Below are positions 37,947-49,376 of a stretch of 64,000 bases of DNA, piece by piece (within the stretch, counting starts at the first letter, position 1; each line of letters starts with the position of its first letter). A program made the translations under genes and the position numbers. The notes under the pieces were generated by a model, which saw only the letters and a program-made list of their open reading frames with translations, searched no databases and was not told the origin of the DNA. The DNA comes from Marsupella aquatica (lineage: Eukaryota > Marchantiophyta), in assembly GCA_973895155.1 (NCBI GenBank), contig OZ316898.1, positions 14,012,001 through 14,076,000 on the forward strand, given 5' to 3'.

Positions 37947-40900
37947 CTACTCATCAATACCTTCCATGTAAGTTTTGAGAGTTTTCAAAACATTCTTGGG
38001 AATTGTCAAACCTCTATCCATAATATTTTGTTCTTTGGCACCTGACTTAAACCCATACATTGCAGAATTTGCAAACTGCCAACTTTGAGTGATAGTGTGA
38101 AACCCAGGATCTAGCTCCCAAGTCTTAGTGGTCTGAAAGCAACGTTCGTATCGAACATCATCCTTTGCATCATGCTTACCATGTTTAGGCCTCCACCATT
38201 GCACTTGGAACATAGGAGCATACCGCTTAGGAATGCTACTTAGGTGAATGCTCTTAGAAAACCTTGAAGAAGACCCTTCACTAAATTGCAAATCTAGTGA
38301 AGAAACCTCATGGTTTGGATCCACACCACCCAAAGCTCGAACTAACCAGAAACGTCCTTTGCCATTTTTTTGCTCCCATTCATCCTCTGGACGTAAAAAC
38401 ACAAAGTGACCCTCTTGAATATCTTGTAGGGGAATCCAACGTGCAAGTTCTCGCTCTTCTCGTGCACCAACGAAGGGTGTAGCTTGACCTTCCATCTCTT
38501 CCATGTACTCATTTTGAAGGTCCATCATCTCTGAATTTTGAGTAGGTTCACTTGAAGGTTGAGAGGTCCCCAAAATCACCTTGTAACCTGTGCCATGGTT
38601 AGTCTTTGGCCAGAAATCAGTTGTCAATGACAATTGTCTTTCTCCCTCCCCTTCTATTGTAAGTGCCTCAGAGAGTGCCATAACAAGCCTCTCCCAATAT
38701 TTCACCAAAGGAAATCTCTCGCGGTATGCTGCAGAGGTCTCATCCTTGCAACTTTTCCTCAAGAAATCAATGTAACGATTAAGGAATGAGATGATTTCCT
38801 CGGCTTTCTTTTGTACCTCCCCCGATATAGGTTTTGCAAATGGTTGGCCCTCCGGTAAAATGAGCGTGTTTGTGATGAGTTCAGTTCTCCAAATTGACCT
38901 CCCTGTTGCTGGAAGCCAAGGTTGTTTGACATGTGCTTTATATTGATACACTGGCACATTATCCCTCATGGAGAATAGAAATGCCACTGGTTTTGAGTGA
39001 CCTTCAATCTCTTTCACTTGGAAAGCCTTCAAATAGTGCTTGTAAGATGCAACCTCCTGAATCAATCGTGGTACGGGATGGATGCTTTCACACTCCCAAA
39101 CCTCAGCCATCAACGCAAGGAGGGTAGCAACCTCTTTGTACCTGACCTGTTTGGATACTTGAGAAAATAGTGCATCCACATCGTCATGGGTGTGGCCAAC
39201 CATGAGGAATGACATTTGCACAATTTCAAACACCCCCTGCTAACAAGCTCGCTGCAAAATGCCATCACATATTGATTTTTATTATCTTTTCCTGAATTGT
39301 CCATCTGCAGTGTTAGGTGCCTTGGTAAGGGCTTGAAAGAGCTCGTAGTCTCAGGATCAACTCTAGAACCAGCATCTGTTGTGCTGGTTTTTTGGCTCTC
39401 CTGACCATCATCAAGGCCTTGAAACTTGAGAATTGAAACATTTTTGGGTTCCAAGTAACCCGCTTGAAATGCTTCAAAGTCCAAAAGAGACTGAAATATT
39501 GGCCTAGTTGCGTTCCAATTGAAAGCTTCAAGCATGTCTCCCGTTTTGTCTCCAGTGTAATCCTCCAAATCTCGAAGGCATTTGGCCAAAGATGTCACAG
39601 TGAAGTCTGCATCTCCAGGCCAAAGGCCAGTCAAACTAAAGTGTGCATACACTCCTGGATCCCTTCCATGGGTTAACATCCCCATAAGGGCAATGGGCAG
39701 AGGTTGACCACTACCAGAGAGAGATTTTGGAGTGGGGACCAATCTGGGGATCCAAGTCTTGGCTTGGTCCATCTTATCATGAATAATGCAAAGATAGTTT
39801 TGAGGATCCTTCTTTGCAAGAACCCTATGAGCATAGTAAACATATCTCCTTGTCATTTGTTCACGAAGATGTCGTGCTCTTTTCTCTTCAATCTCTGCAC
39901 GCTCTTTTTTTCTCTTCTCCCGCATCAATTGATCTTTGAACTCAGTGCAAAATGTGCACTTGGCAAATGCACTGCCCTTGTGAAAGTCAAAATTATCAAA
40001 AGAATTTTTCCAGATGTTGTACATGGTAACTTCAGTAACCTTAGCATAGCCGTCCAATTCCATCTTTGCAAATACCTCTTGAAAAATCTACTTCTTAGTG
40101 AAACATGATGGGAGTCGATATTCGACAGTATCGGTGCCGTTGGACCCACCATAGGGAAGATGTGGCATTGGTTCTCCATTTTGGATTAAAATGGACTCCA
40201 ACAATGCACGAGCATGCAAGGTGCTTGATCGTGTCTTATGTTGCCCTTGATTTCCATGGAAACCAATTGTGCACCCAGCTTTGTACTGATTTTTGTAATC
40301 ATAATACTTTGCCGTACTAAACCCATACATTTTTATGAACGCATCCTTACAAACCACACGTCCCTTTAGAACAAAAAATCCTTTTCTCTTGACTTGGTCT
40401 TCTCTACACCCAAAAAGATTGAAGATATGACTTGTTTTGTTGTCACTTGACATTCCATGGAATTCCCTCCTCATTGCCTCCAAGTCCTCTCTTGGCATGT
40501 TCAAGCAACACTTTAACCTGCAACAACCTTCTCTTTGGATGGAATCAATGGACTCCTCAGTGATTTTCAAAAGCGCCCTTGATTGCAAATGTTTTTTTTT
40601 CTCCTCCAGATCCACTTTGGTCCTTCTAATGAAATTATAAGGTCTTTTTGGAGGTTTCCCATCACCATCCAAATCCGGGTCACTCTCATTTCGACCCGAT
40701 TCTATCCACACATGTGAACCTTTCTCAAGGATATCCCCGAGAAACATTTGAGATGAAATCAACAACAAAGATTTGATTTCCCACCTCACCAAACCTGGAG
40801 TACCAGCACGGATATTTGGAAATAATGCGGGATCGTTGATATTCACAACAACTACACCCACATGCTCTGGACCAAGAAGTTCATCATCAACAGCACCTGC

Positions 40901-41680
40901 TTCAAAAGGAACTGTGATAACCCCTGTCGCAACCTTAAGACAACGAGAAACATCATACAAGTCAACTTCCTCTGCCATCCAGTTGGAACGCATTGTTAAA
41001 TCTTTCAATGGAAGATCCTTAAACAGGTTTGCACCCGGGTTTGCACCAACAAACATGCCAGAACCTCAAATAGAGCCTTTTCTTGAAACATCAGCAACAT
41101 CCCACATTACCCAAGTCTGCATTGCTTCTTGCACTGTGTCAGCTCCAGGATGCGGATACGGTAATTTTCTATTTCCCTAAACAACCTCTGATATTTGTAT
41201 ACTGACATGGCCAACACCGAGTCGTTCACTATGACAAGTGTCCATTGGATTGGTATTGAAGACAACTCCTTTTGATACAAGTTCATCTAAAATGAACATC
41301 TCAACCTCCTCTCCTTCAGCAAGGTTGCCTCCTTTACCACCAACATCCATTTCGGAACATCCTTCATCCCCATCCACTGGAGTAGGAACACCATCCACAG
41401 CGGTTCTTTTCGGCAATGTTGAAGACCTCAAATATGCCAAGGAAGAATCCCAGATCACACACGAGTCAACTGCATCACCTAGGCTCGATGATGTTTTGGA
41501 TGGAAATGGTAGTGGACAAGATGTTTCAAGACACCTCTCGATAAGGACCCCAATTCGATTTTTCCCAAGACAAATATTGTGTATAGTGTCTTTGGGATCA
41601 ACCTTTTGGATGGTCCCAATTGCCACTTCAAAACCATCAATTATCAATGAAACTTCATCCCCTCGCATAAATTTACTCAT
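37947..41680 (-). pseudogene. DUF7869-type transposase (RNase H-like fold), decayed
   Basis: One reading frame runs about 1,240 codons from 41,680 to 37,947 on the minus strand, broken by TAG (41,177-41,179), TGA (41,066-41,068), TAG (40,088-40,090) and a 1-base loss in a G run near 39,233. The N-terminus (KFMRGDEVSLIIDGFEVA) resembles the small beta domain of plant transposon proteins. KLPYPHPGADTVQEAMQTWV matches the DUF8039-like segment found upstream of such proteins. The core has three acidic landmarks expected of a DDD/E nuclease: CIIHDKMDQAK, LTLQMDNSGKDNKNQ and MVGHTHDDVDALFSQ. The last is the signature of DUF7869 proteins. The C-terminus (GHFVFLRPEDEW and FQVQWWRPKHG) looks like an SH3/chromo-like module. 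An acceptor (TTGGATGCAG) at about 41,696 suggests a further 5' exon. Confidence 0.85.
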
Positions 41681-41862
41681 GGTAGCGAAAGGATATCTGC
41701 ATCCAAAAACATTTAAAAATTGTTCAGCTGATGTGCATACTGATAAGCACTACTCTAGATATTATAATTTTAGATCTAAACATTTGAATTCTATTTAAAG
41801 GAAAAAAATATTTGGGAGTTTATGTGTATTGGCTTTACACAACAGGATTCTAAGGTCAGGGA

Positions 41863-42136
41863 CGCTCTTGGAGCGAGGCAAGGTTGCGACGCTCTAGGGG
41901 CGAGGCGATTGAGGGACGCTCTAGGGGCGAGGCGATGGAGGGTCGCTCTAGGGGCGAGGCGATGGAGGGTCACTCTAGAGGCGAGGCGATGGAGGGACGC
42001 TCTAGGGGCGAGGTGAATGAGGGTCGCTCTAGGGGCGAGGCAATGGAGAGACGCTCTAGGGGCAAGGTGAATGAGGGTCGCTCTAGGGGCTAGGCGATGG
42101 AGGGTTGCTCTAGGGGCGAGGCGGTTGAGGGACGCT
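41863..42136. repeat. 27-bp minisatellite in the element's central spacer
   Basis: About 10-11 units of GACGCTCTAGGGGCGAGG plus CGATGGAGG occur with a period of exactly 27 bp. Related GACGCTCTTGGAGCGAGG units recur at about 42,215-42,265. Because 27 is a multiple of three, long 9-residue-repeat frames are open on both strands, but these look incidental. Confidence 0.9.
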
Positions 42137-43316
42137 CTGATGTTGAGGCAATGGAGAGCGGATGCCCTTGGAGAAAAGAAAGGGCAGGATGCTCCTGATG
42201 AAAGGTAAGTGTATGACGCTCTTGGAGCGAGGCAAGGGCATGACGCTCTTGGAGCGAGGCAAGGGGAGAGCAAGAAAAGACGAGCACAATCCTGGAGAAG
42301 CAAGAATTGTGAAGGAAACGAGAAAATATGGAAATGAATAAATCAGGGGAATGATTAAGCTGAATTAGACCATTGAAGTGTGTAGACGTGTGGGTAGACG
42401 AGTGTGTTGTTAGGAACCCTACATTATCTAGGGCTTAGTTAGGTCCATATATTAAGATAAAGCTAGGGCCAAATATTTGGTGGATATCATAGAGAAGAAA
42501 TTAAGAGAATGGTAGATGAAGTAATACCTCTCTTAAGGACTATAGAAGACATGTCGCCAACCAAGGACACCAAAACTAATGCAATGTACTTGAAACAGGA
42601 CTTTCCTTGCACGAACTCTTGTAACCATAAATGTCCAAGTCAGTCGAATCAGTCACCGAACATAAGCAAGATAGACAAGGGCCGAAGGGCGAGACCGAGA
42701 GTGAGCAATGACCAGAAACGCACGCGCTATACAAAAGAGAGAAATGTTTGGAACTGTAGAGCTTTATACCATTTGTGAGCAAGCTTTAGCCAAGTTTGTC
42801 CTAAAGGGGTTCACAACATCGAGAGGCCGAAAGTCTGATTACTCTGATTGGCATTTTGTGGACACCCGTACGACCGTGCATCATTTTTCAAAATCTATGG
42901 ATACCCGTACAGCTAGGTCATTATGAGGGTTGCGAGTTCACAGGCGCGTGGAAGGGAGCAAGTGGCTGGGTTGCGTAAGGTCGCGTACGATCGGCCGTGG
43001 CTGGGGTCGCAGGTAGGATCGGTCGTGGCAGTGAGGGTATAGGAAGGCAAAAGGCAAAGACATTACCTCATTTGCCTCATTGTCTTCTTGCATCCATCTC
43101 CTCCTTCATTGTCTTCTTGCCCGGCTGCCCTGGTTTCCCTCCTCCCTCTTGCCTCGCTCATAGTAGATTTTCTTGCCTCGCTCTGTTGATTTTGCCTTGC
43201 TCATAGTAGATTTTTTTCCTTGCTCTGTAGCCTCGCTCCGTGGTGTGGTCTAGCTATAGGCGTTCTTGTATACTAGGCTGCCACGTGTCATCTAAACGTT
43301 TGTGAGGCATTTTTCA
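42137..43316. other. Central intergenic spacer of the element, probable cargo promoter
   Basis: No domain-bearing gene is present. Several GCCTCGCTC motifs (about 43,136-43,245) repeat the arm of the palindrome family described separately. CCACGTGTCA at about 43,281 contains a G-box (CACGTG), a plant bZIP/bHLH site, 30-40 bp before the proposed cargo start, which is compatible with a promoter or 5' UTR element. Divergent transcription of transposase and cargo would start on either side of this spacer. Confidence 0.4.
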
Positions 43317-43485
43317 ATGGCCACTTCCTCTAGTTCTGATGATTCTACTAGCACTTCTAGTTCTGGGCAGTCCCTGAACTTTGATTCTAGTAAAATCTTT
43401 GAGTATGATTCTCAAGACACTTTACTAAAGATGTCGGTGGAATCCGCTTTGGCCGCCTCAAAGGGATTTCATATCACAGTTCCAC

Positions 43486-43969
43486 GTAAGTATGATTCAA
43501 CAATTGATGCAAGTTAGTCTTTGAAGGGTCGCTCTTAGAGCGACCCTATCTTGCCTAAGATTTGTCGTTATTATTGGTTGGACGTTGATTTAAGTTTTCC
43601 TAGGGTCGCTCCAGGAGCGACCCAACTTTGTTGTTGGTTGGATGTTGATTTAAGTTTTCCTAGGGTTGCTCCAGGAGCGACCCAACTTTGTTGTTGGTTG
43701 GACCTTGATTTAAGTTTTCCTAGGGTCGCTCCAGGAGCGACCCAACTTTGTTGTCGGTTGGACCTTGATTTAAGTTTTCCTAGGGTCGCTCCAGGAGCGA
43801 CCCAACTTTGTTGTCGGTTGGACCTTGATTTAAGTTTTCCTAGGGTCGCTCCAGGAGCGACCCAACCCACATGTTTGTTGATGCAGACCTTGTCTCCAGC
43901 TCGCTCTAGGGGCGAGGCAACACAGAAATATCTTGCTTTAATGTTTGTCATTTCAATTTGTTTTGCCAG
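43486..43969 (+). other. Cargo intron 1, filled with a 60-bp minisatellite
   Basis: The intron is bounded by GTAAGTATG and TTTGCCAG. Most of it is five 60-bp units (about 43,575-43,866), each holding a near-perfect palindrome. Two further palindromes of the same family lie at 43,526-43,546 and 43,900-43,918. Confidence 0.8.
43526..43866. repeat. 60-bp tandem repeat with palindromic core (five units) plus one solo palindrome
   Basis: The period is exactly 60 bp. Each unit reads GGACnTTGATTTAAGTTTTC, a 21-bp palindrome with arms GGGTCGCTCC and GGAGCGACCC around one base, then AACTTTGTTGTTGGTT or AACTTTGTTGTCGGTT. The solo palindrome at 43,526-43,546 has a TTA centre instead of CCAGG. Confidence 0.92.
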
Positions 43970-45524
43970 GAGAACAACTTGGATCCCCAGAGTTAAATAT
44001 TATGGCCGAGGATGTCAAGGACTTTATTTTCCCTGGACAAGATAAGGCAGGATTTTCATGGGCACTTGAAGTAGGGATCATGGAGAATGACTTGTCGATG
44101 ATTTGTATCAAGGCAATCACTGCTGAGACAATGAATGACAAGAAGATAGTTGCGTTGGGCCCTGTGGTCCTTGTAAATTGCAGTGATAACCGCAATGTTA
44201 CAATCATTATTGAATCCAGAGAAAGATCTCAGTGGATGAGACTTTACTAGCCAATCAAGATGTACTCATCAATTATCAACGTGGAGTGGATAGCACGCTC
44301 GGAGGCTAGTATTTGTTCAATGGGATTTCTTCCAGATGGGTTCACTGCAGAGGATGTTCTTGAGAGGCATGGAAGATTCAAATTGAGTGGGGTTGATGTT
44401 GTCTTTGGATTCCTCTCTGTGAAGCGGTACATGTATGATCATCCGGACCTTATAGATCTTCCTAACACATGGGTTGTCCAGAGGATGATTGAAACAACAC
44501 GCTTTTCATATGAGCAAGCAATTGATAAGAGTTTTATTTTCTCTGATGAGTTTGACGAAGATGCTTTCATGAAGTGGATTTCAACTCAAAAGAAGAAGGA
44601 AGAAAAGCATTGAGGTAAGGGGAAGATGAAGATGAAGGCCAAAGAAATGACGTCGGCTGAAACACAGAAGAAGAGAAAACAAAGAGAGCCAAGGAGTGAA
44701 GGAAGTACTAGAGGAAAAAAGGCGACATTGAAGAAGAAAGATAAGGACTCCGACAAGAAGCCCAAGAAGAAGGCCAAGATTGGAAAATCAAAGCCCGTGT
44801 CAGCGTCAAAAGCAAGGTTGGTCTTGGATCCGGAGGATGATACATGCCCAACAGATGCACCAGAGGAACGAGATGTATTGGAGTGGCAGAAAGCTTTGCG
44901 GAACATCGAGCAATACTACACTTTTGGAATCAGGGAGGTTTTTGAAATCCCGGTTAAAAGTATTCTTCCGCCTACTGCGGTTTTTGTGTATCGGATGTTC
45001 AACCAGGCTCATGCCTTAGAGATAGCAAAATGAATGATGAAAAACCCTGGCCAGGAACCACATGTTGCAGATTTGATTCCATTTCTAGAGCGCACTAAGC
45101 AGTTGTTACATTTTGACAATACCGCACGCGATCGGAAGCAATTTTTGTTTGGTGTTAAGAAGCAAGAGATACAATTTCTTGCAATCAGTGGGCAACATTC
45201 CGCAAAGGCTGCACAATGGATTCAAGGGTGGGCAGACAAGGATGCCAAGCTAACTGATCTTGCTAGCAAACTCCAATATCGGAAAGCGAGGATCTTATCA
45301 GACCTCACTCCAAGGGCAATTTTGGTCGAGCACTCGAGCCTTTCAAATGCAGTAAATCAGACCATGCAGTTTAAGTCTTGTTTTCTAGAGACAGTTGTTC
45401 ATGCGAGAAGGCAATTTGATGAATGTGGGAAACCACCGCGTCCAGGAATTGGAACAAACCAAAGTACAGACAACCAGAAATACCAGGTAAACATTTTCAT
45501 TAGTTGGAACTGTAGTTTAATTTT

Positions 45525-45632
45525 GCCTCGCTCTTAGAGCGACCCAAATGAAATTGAACGATGAATACAATGATTGCCCCACCATTTTCATATGGCTTTG
45601 TCATTTTCTTCGCCTCGCTCTAGGGGCGAGGC
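45525..45632. repeat. Two further palindromes of the same family inside cargo intron 2
   Basis: Intron 2 (45,487-45,697, GTAAACATT to AATGCAG) contains GCCTCGCTC-TTA-GAGCGACCC at 45,525-45,545. It also contains GCCTCGCTC-TAG-GGGCGAGGC at 45,612-45,632. These mix the arms seen in the 27-bp and 60-bp minisatellites. Confidence 0.88.
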
Positions 45633-48035
45633 AGAGAAGTTGAAGTTTCTAAGTTTAAACATCTAACATGTTTTTTGGTGGATGAATGTAAATGCAGGAT
45701 TGGTTTGCCCTCGCAAAGATAACAATGGGAAAGTCGAGCTTGAAAGCCATTTTTTGGTTGCTCTTTGCTGAGGATAAGCTTTTCCATTTATGGCAAACTG
45801 TTTGTTGGGATTGGTTGGCAGGGAAGCTCCCTGGCGGGGCAGGAGAGTATGGTGGGCCGCGGCCACTAAAGCTGGTCACGCCAACTCTTTTTAGATGTTT
45901 TGAAGGGGAGATCAGTTCTAAGGATATCATTGATATATTGACCGCGGTTTATGAGAAGAAAGCACTTCTCAAGAAAGATGCCTCCAACAAGATGGATCTG
46001 GCCGGTGTCAATGCCAGATATGGCTCATACCATCAAGGTAATGACTAAATTGAAGCAAGTCATTGTTGAGTACTTTGTTGAGAAGCACAAGGAGAAGTTT
46101 CCCGGGGGGACATCGTGGGCTTTGGTGGTCAACATCATGCCGGCCTTGGGATCTCAACTTGAGCTGACAAAATTGCGAAGAGCAGCTGGGGAGGTCTACC
46201 TTAGCAGTTTATTAAGGAAGAACATTGTGAAGGAGGCTTTCCCTCAAAGTCTAATGGTGAGATTAGACGGGTTGTACTGCAAACAATTTGGTGGAGTTGG
46301 GCGCACACGAACAGAGCCTTTCTTGACGTTCTTCAGTGAGAATCTAATGAAGACAACCACGCCAGAGTTATTGGAAGAGGCGACGCCAATGTGTCCACTT
46401 GCAATTGTTGATTTTAGTAGGGCACGACAACATGAATGGACAGATTCGGAAATTTTTGTATTGCTCCAATATATTGTGGAGTTGCCAAGGAATACAACCA
46501 TTGTAGTTGTCATGACTACTCATCCAGGGCCACTTCCAGCCAACATCTTAAGTGCCCTAAGGAAATTAGGACATGAAAAGCATTTGGCCATCCATGTTGA
46601 ATACGGGAGTTATGATCGGGAAGATCGCCCAAATCCGCAGGGCTTAATTTTTACAGGAGCGATTGAGCAGGTCATTTTTGCTGGAATTATAGGTGAAGAC
46701 AATTTTGATTGGAATCAATTGTTTAAGCCAGAGTTCAATTCAAAATTTAGTTTTCACCCCGATGTTGACTGTGATTTCAATATTGAAGTGAAGGCTGACA
46801 AGCAAGAGAAAAGCAAGGGAAAAGAGAATGAGACAGAGGAGCAGTCTCCCGCATTTGATATGGCAAATTTATTGCGGCAAGCTCCAATGTTTGAGATGGT
46901 CGGAAGTCAAGGAGGATTTGTCAATCCGCATGCCAAGCCCCGACACATGCTCAAAAATATTATTGAATGTTTTTCCGGTGAGGGGGAGACTGTCCTCGAT
47001 TTTTTTTCAGGAGGGCAGGTTTTGAAGGTGGCCTTGTTGGCATACCGAGATTGTTTTGTCTATTCAGACACTTTGCAAGAACACCATTTCACCCAAGCAT
47101 ATGCAAGGGTTTTGTGCAACAGGATTTCCTCCCTTATGAAAGAGCGGATGGGAGTACATGGTCCTAGTAGAGCTCATCTAAGTGTTCTTTGCGGGCCTAT
47201 GGACAACCCCCAACCGGGCCCTCAGCGAGTTGACCTTGAGGATGGTGAGTTGCAGCATGATGATGGAGGTTCAAGTCCTATGGTAGAGGAGGATTTTGGT
47301 GGAAATTGGGATGCTCGAGCAACAAAAATGGTTGGCATTACTACCTACGGTGTTGAAGGGCTACCTCAACTCGACATAGTGATGTCGGGTTGCCCTGAGA
47401 GTGACCCTCCATCAAATCCTCTCAACCCTGAAGTATCAAAATTGCATCCCAAGAGACCGCAGGTATCGTGCACATTGGATGCAGGTTGGCAGAATATTGG
47501 GGCCACTACACCCACCACGGACCTACAAGTTGGTATTGCAGAAGCGATTGAAGACAACCTTCCACTTGGAGAGACAACAAATGTTGAAGCTGAAGAGGCA
47601 GGTGCTTCAACTTGTTTCGAGTCTCCTCAATTTTGTTCGTCAGGGAATAAATTGGTCTTCACAAGGATGTCAAGCGGAAGCCCCATAATATTACGCTTGT
47701 CTCAAAAGTCTGGATCTGAGATAGGTAGAACAGGATATATGAAGACAGTCCGTCATGCAACTCATTTCATTTGGAGAAATGGACCTAAAGTTGGATTGAA
47801 AGAAACGTTGGAGGATGCGCCTAAGTTAATGGTCAAACCTGATTACATAATAGACAAATTGAGATTGAGTCCAGTGTTTGCGCCGCCAACGTTGGTGGAG
47901 CAGCTTCCTGTTGGCGTCAATTCTGATATCCAAAGTGATCTAGGTGATAAAATGATAGATGAATATGGGTCATTTAGTAGTGGAGGTTAATATTATGGTT
48001 TCGTTCTTCTATTTTTCACAATAATCTAAAATATT

Positions 48036-49376
48036 ATGTTTGGAAATCATATATGGACAGACCAAAGTTTTGTCATAGCATCTCTTCCATCGAAGGATAT
48101 TATTGGTCTACCTTCAGCAAGCGGTACCCTGGTCCAAGACAAAGCATTTGAGCAAGGTACTTCTACATTGATATATCAAAATGCTTTGACATTCAAAAAT
48201 GATATGTTTGTTTTCCCCATTAGGTCGGGTCGATCCAGGTTCGACCCTAAGTTCTTCTTTTATATCTTTTAGATATAATTTTGATTCATTTGGATCTTTG
48301 CAGATTTCACTCCTAAATTGCACTCTGATATAAGAAGAAAACTCTTGATTTTGGACCTGAACAAAATTTGTTGGGATTGCGTCAAAACAAAAAGCTCGGG
48401 ACCATTAAGATCTACAACAACTGTGCGGGGTGTGCATTGGGGGAGACGGGGTGGATTCAATTTCATGTACGTGGAAAGGCCAGGGTTGCACCAATTTTTG
48501 GAGGTGGCTTTCAAAGGTTTTGATGTTGCATTGTGGACTTGTGCGGGGAGGCCAAGAACTAATGAAATGATGAATTTGATTTTCAAAGAAGAGGAGCGGA
48601 GGCAATTTAAATTTGTTTTCACACAAGAAGATGCTTTTGATACTGGCATAAAAAGACCGGACGTAGCAGATGGGAAAGCAAATATTATGTTGAAGGATTT
48701 GCGTGTGGTGTGGAGTCGTTTTGGAGACAAGTATGATGATACAAACACTCTACTTATTGATGACTCTCCAGTGAAGGCTTTTGCAAATCCACAGTATAGT
48801 GGTTTGTTCCCAACTCCCTTCTCACACATTGCCGAGAGTGACACTTTTCTACCAGAGATACTTTGGCCATTCCTTAGAAAATTGTGGAAGGCTTATGACA
48901 TCCGACAATATATATCTGTCAACAATCCACTTTGGTCATTTGTTAATATAAATGATGACCGTGAAAGTAATGCTGCAATCTATGATTTACTTTCCCATAA
49001 GTGGGGAAGTAAGATTTGGCGTTCCAAGATTGAGTATACCATCTTGGATGTCACTGGAGATGAGATATGTTGGGAAGTGAGGGATATGGTACAATCCTAC
49101 CCTACATTTGAGAACCTGACCGAAGATGATATGAAAGATGTGGTCAACAACTGTTTGGGCGAGTCTTATGCAGGTCCCTTCAGAGAAAATCCTCGCCGAT
49201 TTGTCTGGGAAGTTCTAAAGACTAGGGATCTCACCTCTAAGTTTAAAAACCGTTATCCCAAAGACACTTGCACTCGTGACAGACTATATGACCCAAATGG
49301 AGAGCGACTCACTTGTTCAAATCAGTCATGTAGACATATTCATGGAGGCATAGAATTTGAAATTTTAGATGATTAA
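48036..49376 (+). CDS. FCP1/NLI-interacting-factor-like phosphatase domain protein (element cargo)
   Basis: Exon 48,304-49,376 encodes an FCP1-homology (HAD-type) phosphatase domain. It has LLILDLNKICWDC (motif I), ALWTCAGRPRTNEM (motif II), KDLRVVW (motif III lysine) and NTLLIDDSPVKAF (motif IV). The first Asp of the usual DxDx(T/V) is kept, but the second is Asn (DLN), as in many plant FCP1-like proteins, so activity is uncertain. The tail has a Cys/His cluster (TCSNQSCRHIHG). The upstream exon ends FEQ at 48,155 and joins in phase (G|AT) across an intron that itself holds a palindrome of the local family. The ATG at 48,036 lies 45 bp after the previous gene's stop. Alternatively a GT...AG intron (47,986-48,059) matches phase and would fuse this domain to the methyltransferase-like protein. 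The substrate is unknown; family members dephosphorylate RNA polymerase II CTD or other Ser/Thr sites. Confidence 0.8.
48227..48247. repeat. Palindrome of the cargo-intron family in the FCP1-like gene's intron
   Basis: Arms GGGTCGATCC and GGTTCGACCC around a central A give the same layout as the 43.6-43.9 kb palindromes, with paired changes. It lies between donor AAG|GTACTT (48,155) and acceptor TTTGCAG (48,303). Confidence 0.85.

Larger units (their letters stand above)
43317..47990 (+). pseudogene. Cargo gene with degenerate beta-class DNA-methyltransferase-like domain
   Basis: Exon 1 (43,317-43,485, Ser-rich, MATSSSSDDS) joins through donor C|GTAAGTATG and acceptor TTTGCCAG in phase to exon 2 (43,970-45,486). 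Exon 2 is one frame with stops TAG 44,248-44,250, TGA 44,611-44,613 and TGA 45,031-45,033. It includes a Lys-rich stretch (44,626-44,800) that may be nuclear-localising. Exon 3 starts at 45,698 (DWFALAKITM); an apparent frameshift at about 46,035-46,047 leads into a long frame to 47,990. There, PHAKPRHMLKNIIECFSGEG then TVLDFFSGG and ALLAYRDCFVYSD follow the motif X, motif I, motif II order of N4/N6 beta-class methyltransferases. Upstream, CPLAIVDFSRARQHEWTDSE sits where motif IV (S/D-P-P-Y/W) should be, but the catalytic PPY/W is absent. Even if intact, the domain would probably not methylate. The N-terminal 500 codons match nothing I know. Confidence 0.72.

Noticed and set aside
41791-42303. 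Long open frames on both strands across the 27-bp minisatellite (9-residue repeats)
   Set aside because: The period is a multiple of three, so all frames stay open. The translations are low-complexity on both strands and have no start or splice context that favours one.
41863-43866. CRISPR-like array
   Set aside because: Repeats are directly contiguous minisatellite units without variable spacers, in a plant nuclear context.
43551-44045. Open frame over the 60-bp repeat (20-residue repeats)
   Set aside because: The segment is bounded by a strong GTAAGTATG donor and TTTGCCAG acceptor that join flanking exons in phase, so the repeat is intronic.
40088-45033. Reassigned stop codons or selenocysteine to explain repeated in-frame TAG/TGA
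   Set aside because: Nearby intact genes end normally with TAG or TGA, frameshifts accompany the stops, and C-to-T decay explains them more simply.
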